Source: Gordonia phthalatica
Lineage (GTDB): Bacteria > Actinomycetota > Actinomycetes > Mycobacteriales > Mycobacteriaceae
DNA: 64,000 nt
Reading direction: 5' to 3'
Assembly (NCBI RefSeq): GCF_001305675.1
Contig: NZ_CP011853.1
Coordinates: 434,001-498,000 of the forward strand
Positions within the stretch are counted from its first letter, which is position 1. Every line of letters begins with the position of its first letter. The notes beneath the pieces are model-generated. The model ran no database searches and was not told the origin of the DNA. It worked only from the letters and a program-made list of their open reading frames with translations. The translations under genes were made by a program, and so were the position numbers. This document shows, in pieces, positions 59,501-64,000 of this stretch.

Positions 59501-60407
59501 TGGGACCGTACGTGTTCCACAGCTCCCGGTCGTCGGTGGCGAGGCGGTCGACCAGCTCGGGCGGGCAGGCCTCGCCGCCGAAGATCAGCAGGCGCACCGC
59601 CTCGAGCGCTTCTGCGGGCCACATGGACGCGAGAGTCGGGACCGTCGAGACCACGTTGATGTCGCGCTTCACCAGCCACGGCCCCAGGTCCATGCCGGAC
59701 CGGACCAGGGCGCGCGGGGCGGGGACGAGGGCGGCGCCGTGACGCCACGCCAGCCACATCTCTTCGCAGGAGGCGTCGAAGGCGACCGACAGGCCGGCGA
59801 GCACCCGGTCGCCGGGACCGAGCGGCTCGTTCTGCAGGAACATCGCGGCCTCGGCGTCGACGAAGGCGGCGGCGTTCCGGTGCGTCACCGCCACGCCCTT
59901 CGGTTTACCGGTGGAGCCGGAGGTGAAGATGATCCACGCGTCGTCGGACAACGTGGCGGGGGAGACCATCAGCGAACCGTCGCGCGGGGCCTTCTGCGGC
60001 TTGTCGGGGTTCGCGTGGATGCCGTCGGCGTCGATGATCGCGTCGACGTCAGCCTCGCCGAAGACCATCCGCGCCCGCTCATCGGGGTCGTCGGCGTCGA
60101 CGGGGACGTAGGCGGCCCCGGCGTGCAGGGTCGCGAGGATCGCGATGTAGAGGTGACGGTCGCCCGACGGCATGCGGATGCCGACGCGGTCGCCGCGGCC
60201 GATGCCGAGGGCCGCGAGGCGGCCGGCGACGCGGCGGACGAGCGCGGTCAGCTCCGAGTAGGTGACGAGGTGGTCGCCGTCGTCGATCGCCGTCGCATCG
60301 GGATGCGCGCGGGCGGTTTCGGCGACGATGTCGCACAGAGTCCGCGGTGCTGGGGCGCGCGACGAGAGCAGGTACTCGGCCGGGATCATCAGGGACGAAG
60401 TCGGCAC
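56514..60407 (-). CDS. Single-module membrane NRPS, epsilon-poly-lysine synthetase (Pls)-like
   Basis: A 1,297-residue protein (S. albulus Pls is 1,319). Order: adenylation domain (about 20-500) with FTSGSTGKPKGVAVTHRN, NTYGPTEATVV and hinge YRSGDMVRLQLEGLEFVGR; carrier domain (515-585) with phosphopantetheine Ser543 in DFFNEGGGSLSAAQL; then six membrane helices with three hexapeptide-repeat (left-handed beta-helix-like) soluble domains such as VGARSTLLPGAVVGRDAVID. No condensation or thioesterase domain. Specificity residues read D-A-E-S-I-G-T-V-V-K, lysine-like. It should polymerise one basic amino acid at the membrane. GTG start has GGAGG 10 bases upstream. Confidence 0.9.
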   Translation of the reverse strand: MPTSSLMIPAEYLLSSRAPAPRTLCDIVAETARAHPDATAIDDGDHLVTYSELTALVRRVAGRLAALGIGRGDRVGIRMPSGDRHLYIAILATLHAGAAYVPVDADDPDERARMVFGEADVDAIIDADGIHANPDKPQKAPRDGSLMVSPATLSDDAWIIFTSGSTGKPKGVAVTHRNAAAFVDAEAAMFLQNEPLGPGDRVLAGLSVAFDASCEEMWLAWRHGAALVPAPRALVRSGMDLGPWLVKRDINVVSTVPTLASMWPAEALEAVRLLIFGGEACPPELVDRLATDDRELWNTYGPTEATVVACAAQMHRGQPVLIGLPLVGWDLAVVGPDEQPVAVGETGELVIGGVGLARYLDPVKDAEKYSTMPSLGWERAYRSGDMVRLQLEGLEFVGRADDQVKIGGRRIELGEIDNALQALPGVSAAAVAVRKTATGSSLLVGYLASTDPDFDLVEAQALLRKDLPAAMVPRLALMDELPTRTSGKVDRNALPWPLPGAESSDDTGDLTDTEAWLAEQWTAVLGISVGSAEADFFNEGGGSLSAAQLVTALRGRYPEITVADLYDHPRLGSLAELLDGRNPISQVTPREVKPVPLATGFAQAALSIPLATLTGLQWIIWLGIANNIGIAIGEALGYTPPWLHHVNWWVLLVAFIVFVTPFGRLVIAGVGARTLLAGVGPGTYPRGGGVHVRLWLAERLMQASGAYNLSGAPWLPTLARALGATIGTGVDLHSLPPVTGLLEVGDGAAIEPEVDLAGWWIDGDELIIGSIAIKAGATVGARSTLLPGAVVGRDAVIDPGSAVIGKVKPRQRWSGSPAVKVGKAKKEWPDHRPPQRKWWVPIYALTALMISGITLVSLAAGLAVIGVWALPAERMRDAAVRGVLLAPVAALVAMAVFALLILISVRLLSIGMRSGVYPVRSRVGWQVWSTERLMDAARTYLFPLYASLLTPWWFRALGAKIGKGTEISTALVIPKFTTVGDYSFLADDTLMASYELGGGWMRIGEAKVGKRAFLGNSGMVAPSRKLPKNSLVAVLSSAPPKSKSGSSWLGSPPVRLRRTASETDSARTFAPSFGLKAARGAVETLRILAVMVSFGIGITVLFALQTFAIKWGVAVAALCGGLILLAAGAVAGLIATVAKWTVVGRIRTSEHPLWSSFVWRNELSDAFVETVAAPWFANAATGTPVLNIWLRGLGAKIGRGVWCESYWLPEADLVELGDGATVQRGCVVQTHLFHDRVMAIDSVVLERGATLGPHCVALPASGVGESATVGPASLVMRGDVVPAHTRWQGNPIASWPR

Positions 60408-60668
60408 GAGTTATGGACCTCCGGGACGCGCAGCGAAAAAACGCGCCAGCGCGGCACGTCGTGGTAATTGTGCAACAGAGTCGAAGGTCGTGCAGCGTGA
60501 GCGGGGAGGATGCCTCGTGCGGGGAGTCGGACTCACAGTCGCGGCAACTCGCGGTCACAGGCCCCTGTGACGGTTGCGACGTAAGGTGGATCACGACATT
60601 CCCGGGATGAGGTGAACGCCGATCGGCCGTCCTCGTCCTCTGCGACTACCGCTGTAGGAGACACTCAC

Positions 60669-61682
60669 ATGGCAGCACCGCTCAAGCTCGGACTCAAGGC
60701 CTCCGCGGAACAGTTCGGTCCGCGTGATCTCGTCGAACTGGGGGTCATGGCCGAGGAGTTCGGTCTCGATTCGGTGACTGTCAGCGATCACTTCCAGCCG
60801 TGGCGGCACAACGGCGGCCACGCCCCCTTCTCGATCGCGTGGATGACCGCGGTCGGCGAACGCACCACCCGCCTGCAGATGGGCACGTCGGTGATGACCC
60901 CGACGTTCCGCTACAACCCCGCCGTGGTGGCGCAGGCCTTCGCCACCATGGCCTGCCTGTACCCGGACCGGGTGATGCTGGGCGTCGGCACCGGCGAGGC
61001 CCTCAACGAGTACGCCACCGGCTTCCAGGGCGAATGGCCGGCGTTCAAGGAGCGGTTCGCCCGCCTCCGCGAAGCCGTCCGCCTGATGCGCGAACTGTGG
61101 ACCGGCGACAAGGTGGACTTCGAGGGCGACTACTACCGCACCCAGGGCGCCTACATGTACGACATCCCCGAGAACCCGGTCCCGGTGTACATCGCCGCGG
61201 GCGGCCCGGTCGTCGCCCGCTACGCCGGCCGCAGCGGCGACGGCTTCATCTGCACCTCCGGCAAGGGCATGGACCTGTACACCGAGAAGCTGATTCCGGC
61301 GGTCAAGGAGGGCGCGGCCAAGGCCGAGAGGAACTTCGAGGACATCGACCGGATGATCGAGATCAAGATCTCCTACGACCGCGACCCGGAACTAGCCCTG
61401 GCCAACACTCGCTTCTGGGCTCCGCTGTCCCTCACCCCCGAGCAGAAGCACAGCGTCAACAGCTCCGTCGAGATGGAACGCCTCGCCGACGAGCTGCCGA
61501 TCGAGCAGGTCGCCAAGCGGTGGATCGTCGCCTCCGACCCGGACGACGCCGTCGAGCAGATCAAGACCTACATCGATGCGGGCCTCAACCACCTGGTCTT
61601 CCACAATCCCGGCGAGGACCAGCGTCGGTTCCTGGAGGCGTTCACCGAAGACGTCGTCCCGAAGCTGCGCGCGCTGAGCTGA
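60669..61682 (+). CDS. fgd: F420-dependent glucose-6-phosphate dehydrogenase
   Basis: A 337-residue luciferase-like oxidoreductase, the length of mycobacterial FGD1 (336). VTVSDHFQPWRHNGGHAP, MLGVGTGEALNEYATGF, and Lys/Glu sites around AAGGPVVARYAGRSGDGF are characteristic. It oxidises glucose-6-phosphate and reduces cofactor F420, feeding F420-dependent reductases. ATG with GGAG 9 bases upstream. Divergent from the Pls-like gene; gadB follows after 35 bases. Confidence 0.93.
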   Translation: MAAPLKLGLKASAEQFGPRDLVELGVMAEEFGLDSVTVSDHFQPWRHNGGHAPFSIAWMTAVGERTTRLQMGTSVMTPTFRYNPAVVAQAFATMACLYPDRVMLGVGTGEALNEYATGFQGEWPAFKERFARLREAVRLMRELWTGDKVDFEGDYYRTQGAYMYDIPENPVPVYIAAGGPVVARYAGRSGDGFICTSGKGMDLYTEKLIPAVKEGAAKAERNFEDIDRMIEIKISYDRDPELALANTRFWAPLSLTPEQKHSVNSSVEMERLADELPIEQVAKRWIVASDPDDAVEQIKTYIDAGLNHLVFHNPGEDQRRFLEAFTEDVVPKLRALS

Positions 61683-61717
61683 CACGGTGGCGCCGTCGTT
61701 CATCTGAAGGAGAGAGA

Positions 61718-63100
61718 ATGACCGAATCCGACATGGCCGACTCGTTGATCCTCAACCCGGTCTTCAACCGGGACGGTGAGGCGACGGAGCTCCCGCGGTT
61801 CGAGATGCCGCAGGAGATGATGCTGCCCGGCACCGCGTACCAGCTGGTGCACGACCAGGCGATGCTCGACGGCAACGCGCGGCTCAATCTCGCGACCTTC
61901 GTCTCGACGTACATGGACGACGAGGCGCTGAAGCTGTACATGCAGACCGTCGACAAGAACATGATCGACAAGGACGAGTACCCGGCGACGGCGGCGATCG
62001 AGGACCGCTGCTGGCGGATCCTCGGGAACCTCTGGCACAACCCGGACGTCGACCACGCCATCGGGACGTCGACCATCGGCTCGTCCGAGGCGTGCATGCT
62101 CGGCGGCCTCGCGCTGAAACGGCGGTGGCAGGCCGCGCGGAAGGCGGCGGGGAAGTCGACCGAGAACCCGAACCTCGTGATGTCGACGGCGGTCCAGGTG
62201 TGCTGGGAGAAGTTCGCGAACTACTTCGAGGTGGAGCCCCGCTGGGTGCCCGTCACCGAGGACCACCTGTTCCTCGACGGCCACGAACTGGAGAAGTACG
62301 TCGACGAGAACACCATCGGCGTGGTCGCGATCATGGGCCAGACGTACACCGGAGCGTACGAGCCGGTGAAGGAGATCTCCGCGAAGCTCGACCGGATCCA
62401 GGCCGACACCGGCCTCGACGTCCGCATCCACGTCGACGGCGCGTCCGGTGCGATGGTCGCCCCGTTCTGTCAGCCGGATTTGGAGTGGGACTTCCGCGTG
62501 GACCGCGTGGCCTCGGTCAGCACCTCGGGGCACAAGTACGGCCTCGTGTATCCCGGCGTCGGCTGGATCGTGTGGCGCGACGCCGACGCGCTGCCCGAGA
62601 GCATGATCTTCCACGCCAGCTACCTGGGCGGCGACATGCCGACCCTGTCGCTGAACTTCTCCCGACCGGGCGCTCAGGTGCTGCTGCAGTACTACCAGTT
62701 CCTTCGGCTGGGGCGCGACGGCTACCGGGCCGTCCAGCAGGGCTCACTCGACGTGGCGCAGTACCTCGCCGAGGCGATCGAGCAGATGGGGCCGTTCGAG
62801 CTGATCAGCCGCGGCGACACCATCCCGGTCTTCGCATGGCGGCTGAAGGCGGGCGCGAACCCGAACTGGAATCTGTACGACCTTCAGGACCGACTGCGGA
62901 TGAAGGGCTGGCAGGTGCCGGCTTATCCGCTGGCCGACGACCTCGCCGATCTGACCGTGCAGCGCATCGTGGTGCGCGCAGGCCTCAGCCACGACCTCGC
63001 GTCACGCCTGCTGATGGACCTGCGTGCCGAAGTCGACTTCCTCGAACGGCTCGACGCCCCGATGCCGCGGGAGGGATCGGAGTCGCACTTCCACCACTGA
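61718..63100 (+). CDS. gadB: Glutamate decarboxylase
   Basis: A 460-residue PLP enzyme, the length of M. tuberculosis GadB. PLP Lys in VSTSGHKYGLVYPG, preceded by RIHVDGASGAMVAPF, plus STIGSSEACMLGGLALKRRW. It turns glutamate into GABA and CO2, consuming a proton. Strong ribosome site (AAGGAGAG). No antiporter gene is nearby, so acid-resistance use is not shown. It is probably co-transcribed with fgd. Confidence 0.95.
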   Translation: MTESDMADSLILNPVFNRDGEATELPRFEMPQEMMLPGTAYQLVHDQAMLDGNARLNLATFVSTYMDDEALKLYMQTVDKNMIDKDEYPATAAIEDRCWRILGNLWHNPDVDHAIGTSTIGSSEACMLGGLALKRRWQAARKAAGKSTENPNLVMSTAVQVCWEKFANYFEVEPRWVPVTEDHLFLDGHELEKYVDENTIGVVAIMGQTYTGAYEPVKEISAKLDRIQADTGLDVRIHVDGASGAMVAPFCQPDLEWDFRVDRVASVSTSGHKYGLVYPGVGWIVWRDADALPESMIFHASYLGGDMPTLSLNFSRPGAQVLLQYYQFLRLGRDGYRAVQQGSLDVAQYLAEAIEQMGPFELISRGDTIPVFAWRLKAGANPNWNLYDLQDRLRMKGWQVPAYPLADDLADLTVQRIVVRAGLSHDLASRLLMDLRAEVDFLERLDAPMPREGSESHFHH

Positions 63101-63106
63101 GTGTGG

Positions 63107-63670
63107 TCAGCGCCCCGGGAGCAGTGCCCCGGGAACCGCAGGAGCGCTGGCGCCTTCAGTCGGCGCGGGCGGGTTGACGGTCTCGGTCGTGACGCTCACC
63201 GTCGTCTTCGTCTTGGTGACCGTCGTCGTCTTCACCTGGGTGTCCGTCTTCTGGTGCACGCTGGTCTCGGTGGCTGTCGCAGTCGCAGTCTCGGTCTCGG
63301 TCGCAGTCTTCTTGACGGTGGAGACATCGGTGACGGTGTCGGTCACGGTCTCGGTGACCGGTGCGCTGGTGCTGGTGCGCCCCTCGGCGACGAAGAAGAA
63401 GCTGACGATGACGATGGCGGCGGCAGCGCACGCGAGGGCGGTGATGATCCGCCAGCGGCGGACGGCGGCGGACTCGGCGGCGGTGGCGGCCGCCGCGGCC
63501 GCATTCTTCGCGCTCGGCTGCAGGGTGCCGTCGGGGTAGACCCCGTAGACGTTCGGCTCGGGATAGGGCCGCTGCTCGGAGTAGGCGTTGGATCCGCTGG
63601 TCGACGCGCCGAGCTGGTTCGGGTCGCTGGGCGGCGGAACCTCTGGCCCGTCGTTCGGCGGCTGGGTCAC
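63107..63670 (-). CDS. Single-pass membrane protein with Thr/Val-rich repeats
   Basis: A 187-residue protein: a Pro/Asn-rich cytoplasmic N terminus (to about residue 70), one membrane helix (IITALACAAAAIVIVSFFFV), then about 80 extracellular residues almost entirely Thr, Val, Glu, Lys and Ala (TETVTDTVTDVSTVKKTATE), ending in Pro-rich sequence. GTG start. It looks like a wall-embedded stalk. No sorting signal or enzyme domain. Ends 6 bases from gadB, convergent. Confidence 0.75.
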   Translation of the reverse strand: MTQPPNDGPEVPPPSDPNQLGASTSGSNAYSEQRPYPEPNVYGVYPDGTLQPSAKNAAAAAATAAESAAVRRWRIITALACAAAAIVIVSFFFVAEGRTSTSAPVTETVTDTVTDVSTVKKTATETETATATATETSVHQKTDTQVKTTTVTKTKTTVSVTTETVNPPAPTEGASAPAVPGALLPGR

Positions 63671-63915
63671 GGGCTACTCCTCAGACGAGAATCGATGATG
63701 CTGCGACCCTCGCCCAGTGTCGCAGTGCTCCAGCCACACACTACCGCGTCCGATATGGGCCGCTGGTCGCTGTTCTCACCAACCGGAGACCGAGGGGGTT
63801 ACCCATCAGTAGTGTTCGGCGCGTCATGCCGCATGACCTGCGGCATCGATGTGACCACCGTTTCGGTGGTGTCATCCATGTGGTCTACTCGACACTGAAA
63901 ATGTGATGTGTCAGT
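63671..63915. other. Intergenic region with small hairpin
   Basis: No gene recognised. ACCACCG (63,854-63,860) pairs with CGGTGGT (63,864-63,870) around TTT. The last 100 bases are clearly poorer in GC than the rest of the window, which suggests a promoter or the start of a different segment. Confidence 0.4.
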
Positions 63916-64000
63916 ATGTCAGATGAGATTGCAAGGCTCCCTCCCAAAGCCAGGCCGCTCTTGCCATGTCCCCATGCGAAGAAGGTCTTACGAATGTCCC
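63916..64000 (+). CDS. Possible start of a gene cut by the window end
   Basis: An open frame from ATG (MSDEIARLPPKARPLLPCPH) runs 28 codons to the edge. There is no clear ribosome site and I recognise no family, so it may be chance. Confidence 0.25.
   Translation, partial: MSDEIARLPPKARPLLPCPHAKKVLRMS

Noticed and set aside
56391..60467. A 1,358-codon open frame on the plus strand
   Set aside because: It is fully antisense to the Pls-like NRPS, has Arg/Gly/Asp/His-rich low-complexity sequence typical of GC-biased shadows and no family motif.

Overview
The window is high-GC actinobacterial DNA with frequent GTG starts, many 4-base ATGA/GTGA overlaps and many start codons that sit 6-7 bases after a TANNNT box (leaderless mRNAs). 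From 1 to about 32,150 the gene order follows, in inverted orientation, the Mycobacterium tuberculosis block Rv3680 to Rv3644c. Together with F420 metabolism (fgd), dTDP-rhamnose genes and LexA-controlled HNH/13E12-type genes, this places the organism in the Mycobacteriales. Gordonia or a close relative is my inference; the species cannot be fixed from the sequence alone.

Region 1 (1-14,676): a Get3-like ATPase pair, a DUF4177/RidA cluster, TetR, a metallo-beta-lactamase-fold hydrolase, the cAMP receptor Crp, endonuclease III, a TlpA-type thioredoxin, a CoA-type Nudix hydrolase, the membrane serine protease MarP, an EphE-like hydrolase, a holin-like membrane protein, acetyl-CoA synthetase, a degenerate Fic-fold protein and a HAD phosphatase. 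A region matching the 6S-like RNA Ms1 lies between the last two.

Region 2 (14,700-24,458): the small RNA 6C with both C6 loops, a secreted lipase, then a Tad-type pilus locus (Ssd/CpaE-like, TadA, TadB, TadC, pilin, two TadE-like proteins). Two overlapping unknown genes and a secreted protein interrupt this locus. A DEAH helicase of the MrfA type closes it on the other strand.

Region 3 (24,459-32,211): cspA with a long leader, a nested palindrome, the Rv3647c homologue, topA with a Lys/Ala tail, a membrane adenylate cyclase (probable source of the cAMP that Crp senses) and the clamp-loader subunit holB.

Region 4 (32,291-47,224): less conserved accessory chromosome: small membrane proteins, a tandem CrcB fluoride-channel pair, a DUF418 protein, two two-component systems, a DOPA-dioxygenase-like protein, a PAP2/COG4705 fusion, tRNA-Thr(CGU), NAT, malic enzyme, a GntR-MFS pair and a YihY/BrkB protein.

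Region 5 (47,209-64,000): galE and rmlB facing away from rmlAC (nucleotide-sugar synthesis), an SOS-boxed DUF222/HNH gene carrying a dispersed repeat inside its coding sequence, an SGNH hydrolase, an alcohol dehydrogenase, and the most interesting locus: a 1,297-residue single-module NRPS with the architecture of epsilon-poly-L-lysine synthetase (adenylation, carrier, six membrane segments, beta-helix-like repeats) and a lysine-like specificity code, followed on the same strand by an M1 aminopeptidase. fgd, gadB and a Thr/Val-rich membrane protein end the window. I see no prophage, insertion sequence or CRISPR array.
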